Shown: piece after piece, positions 1-7,225 of the stretch
How the letters are laid out: every line of letters begins with the position of its first letter
Position numbering within the stretch: the first letter of the stretch is position 1
Virus record (IMG/VR): IMGVR_UViG_3300046462_000140
Location: 1 to 22,345 of that record
Strand: one strand, 5' to 3'
DNA length: 22,345 nt
Origin: a virus
The notes under the pieces: generated by a model
What the model saw: only the letters and a program-made list of their open reading frames with translations
What the model was told of the DNA's origin: nothing
Database searches by the model: none
Position numbers and translations under genes: made by a program

Positions 1-1743
1 GCCCACGCAATCCGCACAGGCACCGCAGCGCCGGCCATCAAGGCCATCAACGCCCTGCAGTCGGTGCCGTTCAAGATCAACACGTGGATCATGGACGTCA
101 TCCAGCAGTGCTACGACAAGGGCATCCGCGTGGACGGCCTGCCGTATCGCAATCAGTTTGCAGTGCCGGTGCGTCTGTCCTCCGCGGAGTTCAATGCGCT
201 GCCCGTCGAGGCCCGCAAGCTCCACGCCAAGACCATCAAGGGCCTCAAGAAGGCCAACAGGGCCAACGTGGTCGACCGTGTCGCGTTCAAGCAGGACATG
301 GATGTGGCCGCACGTCAGGCCGTGGTCGAGCAGTTCTACTGCCCGATGAACATGGACTGGCGCGGCCGGGTGTACGCCCTGACGCACTTCAACTTCCAGA
401 GGGAGGACCGTGTGCGGTCGATGTTCCTGTTCGCCAATGGTGAAGCCATCGGCCGCAAGGGCATCTACTGGCTCGCGGTGCATGTGGCTAACTGTGGTGC
501 GTTCAAGAAGATCGACAAGGCGCCAATCAAGGAGAGAGTGCGATGGGTTCGGGAGAACTTAGCCCTACTGGCCGACTACGCAGCGAACCCGCTTACCAAT
601 TTAGGCTGGGTCGAAGCGGACAGCCCGTTCCTGTTCCTTGCAGCATGCCGGGAATTGACTTCGGCCCTATCGAGCGGCGTGTCGTTCGTCACGCACATGC
701 CGGTATCGTTCGATGGCTCTTGCTCGGGATTGCAGCACTTAGCTGCGATGACGCTTGCCCCCGAGGGATCCCACGTCAACCTGACGAACAACGCGACCCC
801 GTCTGACGTCTACCAGCTGGTGGCTGACCTCGCCAAGAAGCGGATCGAGGCCGACCTGGGCAACACGGAGCTGTTCTCCAAGCCCGACGAGAAGAAGCCA
901 GCGAAGGTCAATATGACCATCGGCAAGCTGGCGGCACTCGCTCTGGCGTTCGGCGTCGACCGCAAGCTCGTCAAGCGCAACGTGATGACCTTCGCCTATT
1001 CCTCGAAAGAGTTCGGCATGTCCGAGCAGCACTTCGAGGACACGATGGAGCCGCTCGAACTGAAGCTCCTCAAGAAGGAGATCGACGCGCACCCCTTCGG
1101 CGAAAGTGAGGAAGAGTGGAGGCAGTGCAGCCGCTACTTGGCCAAGCGGGTCCTGGCGTCCATCAAGGACGTCGTGAAGGGACCGGCGCAGGCCATGGAG
1201 TTCATGCAGAAGCTTGCGAAGGCTATGGCCCACGAGGGCAAGCCGCTCTCATGGACGTCGCCGGCTGGTCTCCCGTGCATCAACAGGTACCACGAGAACA
1301 CCACGGAGCGTGTGGAGCTGTGGTGCTACGACAAGGGCATCAAGGTATCCACACGGGTCACCGTGGCTACCGGCTACGAGACGCCCATCGCGAAGGAGAA
1401 GGCGGCGGCAGGGATTGCCCCCAACTTCGTCCACTCGCACGACGCAGCGCATCTGCTGCTCACCGTCGCGGCTTCGGCCGACGAGGGTATCAGCGATGTG
1501 GCCACAGTGCACGATAGCTTCGGGTGTCTGCCGTCCAGGGCAACACGCTTCAACCAGATCATTCGCGAGCAGTTTCTCCGAATGTACACCGACCACGACG
1601 TGCTCTCCGAACTCTTGGAGAGCGCGAGGACTGCACTCACGCCGGCTAACCACTGGCGACTTGATGAAGCCGTTGCAGCGATGCCTCAGAAGGGCACGCT
1701 CGACCTCACGGAGATACTACATGCTCGCTACGCGTTCGCGTGA
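1..1743 (+). CDS. T7-type single-subunit DNA-directed RNA polymerase (5' partial)
   Basis: The reading frame is open from the first base, so the gene starts upstream; 580 residues are present and about 300 N-terminal residues of a T7-length (883 aa) enzyme are missing. The visible part covers the palm, fingers and C-terminal end. Conserved elements are DWRGRVYA (codon for D at 355), motif A FDGSCSGLQH with catalytic Asp at 712, motif B KRNVMTFAYSSKEFG with Lys at 973 and Tyr at 997, and motif C HDSFG with catalytic Asp at 1513. The protein ends in YAFA, like the T7 enzyme (FAFA). The enzyme synthesises phage RNA from phage-specific promoters. The promoter-specificity loop region (about 1255-1375) differs clearly from T7, so its promoters should differ too. 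The gene heads the T7-type module and its end overlaps the next small ORF. Confidence 0.97.
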   Translation, partial: AHAIRTGTAAPAIKAINALQSVPFKINTWIMDVIQQCYDKGIRVDGLPYRNQFAVPVRLSSAEFNALPVEARKLHAKTIKGLKKANRANVVDRVAFKQDMDVAARQAVVEQFYCPMNMDWRGRVYALTHFNFQREDRVRSMFLFANGEAIGRKGIYWLAVHVANCGAFKKIDKAPIKERVRWVRENLALLADYAANPLTNLGWVEADSPFLFLAACRELTSALSSGVSFVTHMPVSFDGSCSGLQHLAAMTLAPEGSHVNLTNNATPSDVYQLVADLAKKRIEADLGNTELFSKPDEKKPAKVNMTIGKLAALALAFGVDRKLVKRNVMTFAYSSKEFGMSEQHFEDTMEPLELKLLKKEIDAHPFGESEEEWRQCSRYLAKRVLASIKDVVKGPAQAMEFMQKLAKAMAHEGKPLSWTSPAGLPCINRYHENTTERVELWCYDKGIKVSTRVTVATGYETPIAKEKAAAGIAPNFVHSHDAAHLLLTVAASADEGISDVATVHDSFGCLPSRATRFNQIIREQFLRMYTDHDVLSELLESARTALTPANHWRLDEAVAAMPQKGTLDLTEILHARYAFA

Positions 1744-1930
1744 AACACGCCTGCCTGACTACGACACCGTCCGCACGCTCTCGCACAACGAGCGTGTGTG
1801 GAACGCTCTGATCCCCCAAGCCGCCGTCGAGTTCAAGGTGGTCCCCGATGTTGGCGTGAAGTATCTGCACGCCACCAAGGGCTGGAAGTGGGTGAGCAAG
1901 AAGCGCTTCGCGATCCGCGGGGTGCTGTGA
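1721..1930 (+). CDS. Small basic protein of unknown function (69 aa)
   Basis: The ATG at 1721 lies inside the end of the RNA polymerase gene in another frame. It is preceded by GGAG (1710-1713) with a 7-base spacer, a good ribosome binding site. The protein is rich in Lys, Arg and Trp near its C-terminus (GWKWVSKKRF) and has no membrane segment. I do not recognise the family. The position straight after the RNA polymerase is where T7-like phages carry small host-takeover proteins, but no function can be read from the sequence. Confidence 0.6.
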   Translation: MLATRSRETRLPDYDTVRTLSHNERVWNALIPQAAVEFKVVPDVGVKYLHATKGWKWVSKKRFAIRGVL

Positions 1931-2103
1931 GCGCCCTGAGTACGCTCAAGGGGCACCTCGACGAAATCGTCCGCATCGACAATCAGATCCGAGATCTGGT
2001 GCGGGGCCGCAAGGTGCTGACGCTGGAAGACATCAAGCTCTTCCGGCAGCTCAAAGACGGCCACAGGTACCACGTCCGCGTCATCCAGAACAGCAAGCCG
2101 TAG
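1927..2103 (+). CDS. Small helical protein of unknown function (58 aa)
   Basis: A GTG start at 1927 overlaps the TGA of the preceding ORF (GTGA junction), which suggests coupled translation. The product is mostly charged and helical (SALSTLKGHLDEIVRIDNQI, then RGRKVLTLEDIKLFRQLKDG). No known domain is recognised. The same frame is open further upstream, but the GTGA junction makes 1927 the most economical start. Confidence 0.55.
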   Translation: MSALSTLKGHLDEIVRIDNQIRDLVRGRKVLTLEDIKLFRQLKDGHRYHVRVIQNSKP

Positions 2104-2112
2104 GAGGCTCTA

Positions 2113-2277
2113 TTGGAATACCAAGCGAAGCATTCGTCTCCCGACCGCGTCTTCCGTGCGGCCATCCTCAACGGCACCCCTGTGCCCGAGCAGACCCGTG
2201 CGGTCCTTGAGGCCCGTGGTGTCGACACCTCGGAGCTTGAGCAGAGGATCCGCCAGCAGATCGAGTGGAGGCACTGA
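2113..2277 (+). CDS. Small protein of unknown function (54 aa)
   Basis: A TTG start at 2113 follows a clear TAGGAGG (2101-2107) with a 5-base spacer; the same TAG ends the upstream gene. The product is charged, with a predicted helical C-terminal half (TSELEQRIRQQIEWRH). There is no recognisable domain. The strong ribosome binding site is the best support for translation. Confidence 0.55.
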   Translation: MEYQAKHSSPDRVFRAAILNGTPVPEQTRAVLEARGVDTSELEQRIRQQIEWRH

Positions 2278-2423
2278 TGTTCAAGACGTTCATCCTCAAC
2301 GAGCCCGATGGTGACTACGTCTGCTACGCGCAGCAGTACACCCACTACGGCACCGACGATGTGTACCCGGTCTGGTACATCAAGTCGTCGTGGCTGATCC
2401 CCGGCACCGAGCTGGAGGACTGA
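2277..2423 (+). CDS. Small Tyr/Asp-rich protein of unknown function (48 aa)
   Basis: The ATG overlaps the upstream stop by one base (TGATG). The product is rich in aromatic and acidic residues (DGDYVCYAQQYTHYG, VYPVWYIKSSW), which suggests a small compact beta protein. No family is recognised. It belongs to the close-packed run of small genes behind the RNA polymerase. Confidence 0.5.
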   Translation: MFKTFILNEPDGDYVCYAQQYTHYGTDDVYPVWYIKSSWLIPGTELED

Positions 2424-2626
2424 TGCCATCATACCTCTACTACGTCGGCGAGGAGCCTTTCCCGCCGCCGAAGCACGAGTGGCGCACCGACCACCTCTAC
2501 TCGACCAAGCAGACCCCTCGCGGGTCTGTTGTCGTTTTGGGGGACCGCATCATCTCCGAATACGAGATGCCGACCGCAATCGCCCAGCAGCAAGCTGATT
2601 GGCTCAACCACAGGAAGACCGCATGA
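2423..2626 (+). CDS. Small protein of unknown function (67 aa)
   Basis: The ATG at 2423 overlaps the preceding TGA by one base. An upstream in-frame start exists at 2390, but the overlap junction favours 2423. The product begins MPSYLYYVGEEPFPPPKHEW and ends in a short helix (PTAIAQQQADWLNHRKTA). No domain is recognised. Confidence 0.55.
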   Translation: MPSYLYYVGEEPFPPPKHEWRTDHLYSTKQTPRGSVVVLGDRIISEYEMPTAIAQQQADWLNHRKTA

Positions 2627-2757
2627 CCGCGACCACGCTCCTCAACACCGCCGACTGGCACGCGACCATGGCACTTAAGGCCTACCGGAAGCGGGAGTAC
2701 GACGACTACCGCTATCACATCCGCAAGGCCGACCTCCTGCGGAGCCTCGTATTCTGA
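2623..2757 (+). CDS. Small basic/Tyr-rich protein of unknown function (44 aa)
   Basis: The ATG overlaps the upstream TGA by four bases (ATGA). The product is a single likely helix with many Arg, Lys and Tyr residues (LKAYRKREYDDYRYHIRKAD). No family is recognised. The ORF is short enough to occur by chance, but it fits exactly between its neighbours with overlapping junctions on both sides. Confidence 0.45.
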   Translation: MTATTLLNTADWHATMALKAYRKREYDDYRYHIRKADLLRSLVF

Positions 2758-2921
2758 TGGAAGGTCCGTACACCACCGCACCAAACAAGGACGGCCGAGG
2801 CTACGACGTGGTCCGCATGGCGCCGTCCGTGATTGCCACTGAGCTGAAGCTGGGGGAGGCCGAAGCACTCGCGTTCGCGCTGAACACCCAGGTCCGCATT
2901 ATCGAAGGGAAACTGAAGTGA
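2757..2921 (+). CDS. Small protein of unknown function (54 aa)
   Basis: The ATG shares a base with the upstream TGA (TGATGG). The product starts with a polar segment (MEGPYTTAPNKDGRGYDVVR) and ends with an amphipathic helix (GEAEALAFALNTQVRIIEGK). This beta-then-helix layout recurs in other small proteins of this window (2918-3118, 3115-3279, 9821-9991). Function is unknown. Confidence 0.5.
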   Translation: MEGPYTTAPNKDGRGYDVVRMAPSVIATELKLGEAEALAFALNTQVRIIEGKLK

Positions 2922-3118
2922 AGTTCAAATCTGACGGATGTGACTGGCGTGACCTCGTAATCGGGGACACCAGCGGCGACCGCCTGCAGGTAAGCGTTGA
3001 TGTAGACGACAAGGCCTTCATCGCCGTGTCCTCGGGGAGCATCTACGCCGCTCACTACCTGACGCGCAAACAACTGCTGCGTCTGGCCTTCAATATCCTC
3101 AAGGAGCTGTCCAAGTGA
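2918..3118 (+). CDS. Small alpha/beta protein of unknown function (66 aa)
   Basis: The GTG start overlaps the upstream TGA (GTGA). Several short beta strands (LVIGD, RLQVSVDV, AFIAVSS) are followed by a C-terminal helix (TRKQLLRLAFNILKELSK). No membrane segment or known motif is visible. The layout resembles the next gene, so the two may be distant paralogues, though identity is too low to be sure by eye. Confidence 0.55.
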   Translation: MKFKSDGCDWRDLVIGDTSGDRLQVSVDVDDKAFIAVSSGSIYAAHYLTRKQLLRLAFNILKELSK

Positions 3119-3279
3119 AGATGAAGAACCGAGCCACCATCCACATGGGTGCCAGCAAGTTCACCGTGAACGTCAACGACGGCCACGGCAATGGGGTGGA
3201 GTTCGACCTCTACGCCATGAACAAGGACGAGCGCCGCAACTTCACCCGCGAGTTCGTGAAGGCCTTCCGTAGTGCGTGA
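3115..3279 (+). CDS. Small alpha/beta protein of unknown function (54 aa)
   Basis: The GTG at 3115 overlaps the upstream TGA (GTGA); an ATG at 3121 two codons later is an equally possible start. The product has beta-strand-like segments (ATIHMGASKFTVNVND, VEFDLYAM) and a C-terminal basic helix (KDERRNFTREFVKAFRSA). No family is recognised. Confidence 0.5.
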   Translation: MKMKNRATIHMGASKFTVNVNDGHGNGVEFDLYAMNKDERRNFTREFVKAFRSA

Positions 3280-3496
3280 AGACCTCACGATCCTTGGTGG
3301 CGTTTTCGCTGTGGTCATCATCCTGTTCACAGGCATCTTTCTACTGGCGAACGCGATCAACGGACACTCTTGCGCAGCCACCGCTGACAAGATGGGCCTA
3401 GAGCACTCTTACAGCGCCACGACGCCTTGCATGGTCAAGGTTGATGGGCGCTGGGAGCCGCTCAGCTGGCAGCGCTCCGTGCGGATCAAAGACTGA
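3272..3496 (+). CDS. Small single-pass membrane protein (74 aa)
   Basis: The GTG start at 3272 overlaps the preceding gene by 8 bases. One hydrophobic segment (residues about 8-28, LGGVFAVVIILFTGIFLLAN) is followed by a polar 45-residue tail with two Cys (C33, C52) and a Trp-rich patch. The tail is probably periplasmic. The protein is the first of a cluster of envelope-directed small proteins (to 4092). Function is unknown. Confidence 0.6.
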   Translation: MREDLTILGGVFAVVIILFTGIFLLANAINGHSCAATADKMGLEHSYSATTPCMVKVDGRWEPLSWQRSVRIKD

Positions 3497-3570
3497 TGTT
3501 CGAACACATCTTCGTCGCCTACATGGCGGCGGTCCTCCTCTTAGGGGCACTCTCGTGCTTCGCCGAGTAA
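3496..3570 (+). CDS. Hydrophobic micro-protein (24 aa)
   Basis: The ATG overlaps the upstream TGA by one base. The product, MFEHIFVAYMAAVLLLGALS plus CFAE, is essentially one membrane helix. It is too short for family assignment. Support is the exact stop-start junction upstream and its place among other membrane peptides. Its 3' end overlaps the next GTG by 16 bases in another frame, and it could instead serve only to couple translation of that gene. Confidence 0.35.
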   Translation: MFEHIFVAYMAAVLLLGALSCFAE

Positions 3571-3752
3571 CTGCGGGGGCCCTGGTGGCCCTCGTTTTCA
3601 TTTCGACCGCACAGGCCGGTCCGTCCTGCACCCCAACGTATCCCCGCGGCTACCACGTGCCGCATGGGACCAAGAAGAAGCCGCTGAAGATCTGCACTGG
3701 CGGTGACCTCCAATCAACCTGGGGCACCTGCGTGTCCCGATTTACGGCCTAG
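3555..3752 (+). CDS. Small exported protein with cleavable signal peptide (65 aa)
   Basis: The GTG start at 3555 has AGGGG (3543-3547) seven bases upstream. Residues 1-21 look like a classical signal peptide: LRR, a hydrophobic core (AGALVALVFIST), then AQA before the likely cleavage site ahead of Gly22. The mature part is about 44 residues and basic (GTKKKPLK), with three Cys (C25, C47, C59). It would be delivered to the periplasm of a Gram-negative cell. No family is recognised. Exported phage proteins expressed with the early or middle genes sometimes act in superinfection exclusion, but nothing here proves that. Confidence 0.6.
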   Translation: MLRRVTAGALVALVFISTAQAGPSCTPTYPRGYHVPHGTKKKPLKICTGGDLQSTWGTCVSRFTA

Positions 3753-3765
3753 GAGCCAACGACTG

Positions 3766-4011
3766 ATGTTCTCCAAAATCTGGAACTACCTCGTCAACGT
3801 CGAGCAGACGGTCGAGCACGACGTCGAGGCGATCATCTCGACCTTCACGAACACCGTGGCCAAGCTGGAAGATGCTGCGGTGGCCAAGGCGAAGCAGGCT
3901 GACGAAGCCTTCCTCCAGTCTATGAAGCTCAGCACTGTCGCTGACGCGCTCAAGGCTGAAGGCGTTCGCGCCCAGGACGTCGCTGCCAAGATCAAGGCGC
4001 TTGTTTCCTAA
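3766..4011 (+). CDS. Small Ala-rich coiled-coil protein (81 aa)
   Basis: The ATG at 3766 is preceded by AGGAG (3751-3755) with a 10-base spacer. The protein is almost entirely helical: an amphipathic N-terminus (MFSKIWNYLVNVEQTVEHDV) and then a Lys/Ala/Glu-rich stretch likely to form a coiled coil (residues about 30-60). There is no signal or membrane helix. The layout resembles small phage proteins often seen next to holin-like peptides, and here it is followed at once by a 26-aa membrane peptide. Function is unknown. Confidence 0.6.
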   Translation: MFSKIWNYLVNVEQTVEHDVEAIISTFTNTVAKLEDAAVAKAKQADEAFLQSMKLSTVADALKAEGVRAQDVAAKIKALVS

Positions 4012-4092
4012 GTGTCTGCGGACAACACCATCCTGTTGGGCGCAATTGCAGCAGCCCTAATCCTCGCACTCACCGCATTGCTGAAAGTCTAA
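4012..4092 (+). CDS. Single-helix membrane micro-protein (26 aa)
   Basis: A GTG start sits directly after the upstream TAA. The product is one clear membrane helix (residues about 7-24, LLGAIAAALILALTALL) with a Ser-Ala-Asp N-terminus and a terminal Lys-Val. The ribosome binding site is weak (AAGG 14 bases upstream). The uninterrupted hydrophobic helix in a gene-sized slot supports a real peptide, but a chance ORF cannot be excluded. Confidence 0.4.
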   Translation: MSADNTILLGAIAAALILALTALLKV

Positions 4093-4102
4093 CTACGTTT
4101 CC

Positions 4103-4633
4103 ATGACCAAGAAGATTAACGCTACTCTGCCGAAAGGCACCCTTGTCTTCCCGAAGCTCAACAAGCCGGATGACTTCAAGGGCAAGCGCACGTTCAAGAC
4201 CCGCATCAAGTTCGACGACGAAGCCCATCGCAAGGTGGACGCGTGGTTGCGCAAGGGCGCCAAGGAGCTTGGACACCCGGATGCCAAGCTGCCCTGGTAC
4301 AAGGACAAGAAGACCGGCGAGCTGACGCTCAAGGTCGCCTCGGGCGAGAAGTATCCCCCGGCTCTTCTCGACGCGAAGGGCAAAGAGATCCCGCGCGCCA
4401 AGGTCGAGGTCGGTGGGGGCACCATCGCGAAGGTCGACGTGAACCTCTCTTATTACGAGGGCTTCGGCGGCGGCTTCAATCTGTACATGAACTTCGTGCA
4501 GATCATCGAGCTGCAGAAGAAGGGCTTCAACGTCCAAGAGGAGGAAGGCTTCTCCTACGAGGACGACGGTGACGAGGGTGACACCGAAGCGCCGAAGACC
4601 AGCACGGATCTCGACGACGACATTCCGTTCTGA
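4103..4633 (+). CDS. Single-stranded DNA-binding protein, T7 gp2.5 type
   Basis: The 176-aa protein has the features of T7 gp2.5 (232 aa): an OB-fold-like core with alternating basic and aromatic residues (LVFPKLNKPDDF, KRTFKTRIKFDD, NLSYYEGFGGGFNLYMNFVQ) and a strongly acidic C-terminal tail (residues about 146-176) ending DDDIPF. In T7 the acidic tail and terminal Phe contact DNA polymerase and helicase and regulate DNA binding. It coats single-stranded DNA during replication and recombination. It lies directly before endonuclease I, as in T7, and overlaps it by one base. The ATG at 4103 gives a normal N-terminus; no strong ribosome binding site is visible. Confidence 0.9.
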   Translation: MTKKINATLPKGTLVFPKLNKPDDFKGKRTFKTRIKFDDEAHRKVDAWLRKGAKELGHPDAKLPWYKDKKTGELTLKVASGEKYPPALLDAKGKEIPRAKVEVGGGTIAKVDVNLSYYEGFGGGFNLYMNFVQIIELQKKGFNVQEEEGFSYEDDGDEGDTEAPKTSTDLDDDIPF

Positions 4634-5112
4634 TGTCGAAGCCCGCGCTCACTATCGAGCCGACCTTTAGGTCTCTGCTCGAAAAGGATGCTGCGGAGAA
4701 ACTCACGGCGCACGGTGTGCCGTACGGCTTCGAAAGCCAGTACATCACGTACACCGTGCCGTCCCGTGAGGCCAAGTACCTCCCTGACTTCTCGTTCGAA
4801 GGTTGTCCAATCATCCTTGAGCCCAAGGGTCGCTTCGGCGGATCCTATGAGTTCAAGGGGAAACGTATGGGCAACTCCAAGGACGCAGCAGTCAAGGAGC
4901 GGCAGAAGTTCGTCCTGCTCAAGGAACAACATCCTGAGTGGGACATCCGCTTCATCTTCTCCAAAGCGAAAACCCCGATCTACCCAGGCAGTCCTACCTC
5001 CTACGGCAAATGGGCCACGGACCACGGTTTCAAGTGGGCCGAGAAGGTCGTGCCTGACGCCTGGATCGAAGAAATCAAAGCGTACCTGAAGCAACCCAAA
5101 AAGCGAAAGTGA
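4633..5112 (+). CDS. Endonuclease I (T7 gp3-type Holliday junction resolvase)
   Basis: The 159-aa protein is close to T7 gp3 in length (149 aa). The catalytic set of the family is in place: E17, then D52 in LPDF, then E63 and K65 in LEPKG, matching E20, D55, E65 and K67 of T7. Also conserved are EQHPEWDIRFIFS and GSPTSYGKW. The enzyme is a dimer that cuts four-way junctions and branched DNA; in T7 it also breaks down host DNA to supply nucleotides. The ATG overlaps the stop of the ssDNA-binding gene by one base. The protein ends in a Lys-rich tail (KQPKKRK). Confidence 0.95.
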   Translation: MSKPALTIEPTFRSLLEKDAAEKLTAHGVPYGFESQYITYTVPSREAKYLPDFSFEGCPIILEPKGRFGGSYEFKGKRMGNSKDAAVKERQKFVLLKEQHPEWDIRFIFSKAKTPIYPGSPTSYGKWATDHGFKWAEKVVPDAWIEEIKAYLKQPKKRK

Positions 5113-5118
5113 CCTGAC

Positions 5119-5370
5119 ATGTCCGACACGTTCACCATCGGCTCCACGACTGATCTGACCACCGACATCAACCTCGCTCCGCAGTGCCGTACGATCCTGA
5201 CGCACCTGAAGCGCGGCAAGACGATCACCAACAACGAGAGCATGCTGGTGTACGGGATCTTCCGCCTGTCGGACGTGATCAACAAACTCCGCAACAAGGG
5301 ATACGACATCGAGACCGAAGTGAAGCGGGACGAAGTCGGCCGGCGCTACTCCAGCTACAAGCTGGCCTAA
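5119..5370 (+). CDS. Small helix-turn-helix (winged-helix-like) protein
   Basis: The 83-aa protein has the layout of the small phage helix-turn-helix family related to Pfam HTH_39: CRTILTHLKRGKTITNNESM, then a recognition-helix-like segment (FRLSDVINKLRNKGYDIETE) and a two-strand wing (RDEVGRRYSSYKL). It occupies the slot between endonuclease I and the primase-helicase where T7 carries its amidase/lysozyme (gene 3.5), which is absent. It probably binds DNA. Its target and whether it regulates transcription are unknown. Confidence 0.7.
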   Translation: MSDTFTIGSTTDLTTDINLAPQCRTILTHLKRGKTITNNESMLVYGIFRLSDVINKLRNKGYDIETEVKRDEVGRRYSSYKLA

Positions 5371-7019
5371 TGGCTTCATGCACTAAGGGGGCGTGCCCAT
5401 GTGGCACGTCCTCTGACGCTTTTGCGACATACGACGACGGCAGCGGGAGCTGGTGCTTCAGCTGCAATGACCCGAAGAACTTCAGCCAAGCAGGTAAGGT
5501 GCGAGAACAAGACGACGACTTCGCAGAGAAGCCGAAGAAGAGCTTCACCCCGATCAAGGGGCACTACGCGGATCTGACGGCTCGCGGGATCACCGAAGAG
5601 ACCTGCAAGAAATGCGACTACCAGATCGGCGAGACTGACAGCGGTAAGCGCGTCCACATCCAGCTGATCAAGGACGACAATGGTCGCCTGATCGACCAGA
5701 AGACCCGCGACAAGGACAAGCAGTTTGCATGGGTGGGTGGCAGCAAGTATGCCGGCATCATCGGCTCATGGTCCTGGCCCGCCAAGGGCAAGTCCGTGGT
5801 GATCACCGAGGGCGAACTGGACCGCATGTCCATCTCCCAGGCCTTCGACAACAAGTGGCCCACTGGCTCACTCCCCAACGGAGCCTCAACGGCCAAGAAG
5901 GCCATCCTGGCGGACTACGAGAAGCTCTGCCGCTTCGACAGCATCATCCTGTGCTTCGACAACGACGCGCCAGGACAGGAGGCCCTCAAGGTCGCCTGTG
6001 AGACGCTGCCGGTCGGCAAGGTCAAGATCATGTCCTTGCCCAAGAAGGACGCCAACGCGGTCCTGATGGACAAGGATCTGGGACCCGCGGTGCTCGTGCG
6101 CGCCTTCTGGGACAGCACGCCCTACAGGCCCGATGGGATCCGTGACGGCTCCGACTTCTCCGTGACGCGGATGAAGCAGAAGCGGAAGCAGGGTGTCACG
6201 CTGCCGTTCCCTAAGCTCAACGAGATGTGGGCAGGGGACCGCGACGGCGAAGTTACGACCATCATCGCCGGCTCCGGTATCGGCAAGAGCACCATCGCGC
6301 GCAACATTGCGTATCACGTTCGCATGGAGCACGGCTTCAAGATCGGCAACATCTTCCTTGAGGAAGACAACGACACGACCGTGAAGGCGTACATCGGCCT
6401 GCACCGCGAGAGGCCTCTGCGCCAGCTGGTGTCTGAGCCTGACGCGTTGACTGACGAGCAATGGGAAGCCTCCCTGGCGGCAGTCGTGCGCGGCAACATG
6501 ATGTTCTACGACCACTTCGGCTCGGTCGAGAGCGAGCGCCTGCTCACCATGATGCGCTACATGGCCGCAAGTGGGTGCCGGCGCATTGTGCTCGATCACA
6601 TCAGCATGTCGGTCTCGGGCCTCGCCAGCAATGACGAGCGCAAGGACATCGACGTTCTCATGACGGGTCTGGGCTCGTTCACCCAGGAGACTGGCGTGGG
6701 CGTGTATGCGGTCTCGCATCTCAAGCGCCAGATGGGCAAGGACTTCAACGAAGGCGCCCCGATCTCCCTCAGGGACATCCGTGGCTCGTCGGCAATCGAG
6801 GGCGTGTCCTTCAACGTCCTGGCGGCCGAGCGCAATCAGCAAGATCCCAAGAAGAAAGCCTTCGCTCAGCTGCGGTCCCTCAAGTGCCGCATCACAGGCG
6901 AGACGGGCGAAGCCGACCTGCTCAAGTGGAACCTTGAGAAGGGCTGTTACGAGCCAGCAAGCGCGGCCGATCTGGCCGAGTTCGATCCACACGATGACAC
7001 AGAGGATGCAGCGTTATGA
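5370..7019 (+). CDS. Bifunctional DNA primase-helicase, T7 gp4 type
   Basis: The 549-aa protein is similar in length to T7 gp4 (566 aa). A Cys-rich zinc-ribbon region at the N-terminus (C4, C9, C11, C29, C32) is followed by the Toprim primase core with Glu147 (ITEGELDRM) and Asp197/Asp199 (CFDNDAPG). The RecA-like helicase domain has Walker A GSGIGKST (Lys306), Walker B VLDHIS (Asp409), AERNQQ, and the KCRITG arginine finger (Arg507). It lays primers and unwinds DNA as a hexameric ring. The C-terminus is acidic (EFDPHDDTEDAAL) but lacks the terminal Phe that T7 uses to contact its polymerase. The first zinc pair reads Cys-Pro-Cys rather than the usual CxxC, so C4 or C9 may be the partner ligand. 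The ATG overlaps the preceding stop. Confidence 0.96.
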   Translation: MASCTKGACPCGTSSDAFATYDDGSGSWCFSCNDPKNFSQAGKVREQDDDFAEKPKKSFTPIKGHYADLTARGITEETCKKCDYQIGETDSGKRVHIQLIKDDNGRLIDQKTRDKDKQFAWVGGSKYAGIIGSWSWPAKGKSVVITEGELDRMSISQAFDNKWPTGSLPNGASTAKKAILADYEKLCRFDSIILCFDNDAPGQEALKVACETLPVGKVKIMSLPKKDANAVLMDKDLGPAVLVRAFWDSTPYRPDGIRDGSDFSVTRMKQKRKQGVTLPFPKLNEMWAGDRDGEVTTIIAGSGIGKSTIARNIAYHVRMEHGFKIGNIFLEEDNDTTVKAYIGLHRERPLRQLVSEPDALTDEQWEASLAAVVRGNMMFYDHFGSVESERLLTMMRYMAASGCRRIVLDHISMSVSGLASNDERKDIDVLMTGLGSFTQETGVGVYAVSHLKRQMGKDFNEGAPISLRDIRGSSAIEGVSFNVLAAERNQQDPKKKAFAQLRSLKCRITGETGEADLLKWNLEKGCYEPASAADLAEFDPHDDTEDAAL

Positions 7020-7225
7020 TGAGGCCTAAGGCGCAGGCTGTAACTTTCTCCGAAGGAGGCAACTGGGTGTCGTTCCCGTGCCGGGAGCGCAACACGCCGC
7101 AGGGCATCCTAGTTCACTCCATCAAGTTCGACGATGGGAGCATCTGGGATGCCTACAACGGCTGGCGCCCCAGCACACTGCCAGAAAAAATGGAACTTGA
7201 CCCGTCGGGCAAAACAGGAGCATGA
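7016..7225 (+). CDS. Small protein of unknown function (69 aa)
   Basis: The ATG at 7016 overlaps the helicase stop (ATGA); a second ATG follows directly. The product is beta-rich (AVTFSEGGNWVSFPCRE, ILVHSIKFDDGSIWDAYNGW) with no known domain. Its 3' end overlaps the start region of the DNA polymerase in another frame, so coupled translation into the polymerase is likely. It might be a short helicase or polymerase accessory protein, but that rests on position only. Confidence 0.55.
   Translation: MMRPKAQAVTFSEGGNWVSFPCRERNTPQGILVHSIKFDDGSIWDAYNGWRPSTLPEKMELDPSGKTGA

Noticed and set aside
739-1233. Minus-strand ORF of 164 codons opposite the RNA polymerase gene
   Set aside because: It is fully antisense to a well-conserved polymerase region, its composition is typical of a GC-rich shadow frame, and no ribosome binding site or neighbour supports it.
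5886-6992. Minus-strand ORF of 368 codons opposite the primase-helicase
   Set aside because: It is long only because of GC bias. The plus strand carries Walker A, Walker B and Toprim motifs in this stretch, and the antisense product has no recognisable domain.
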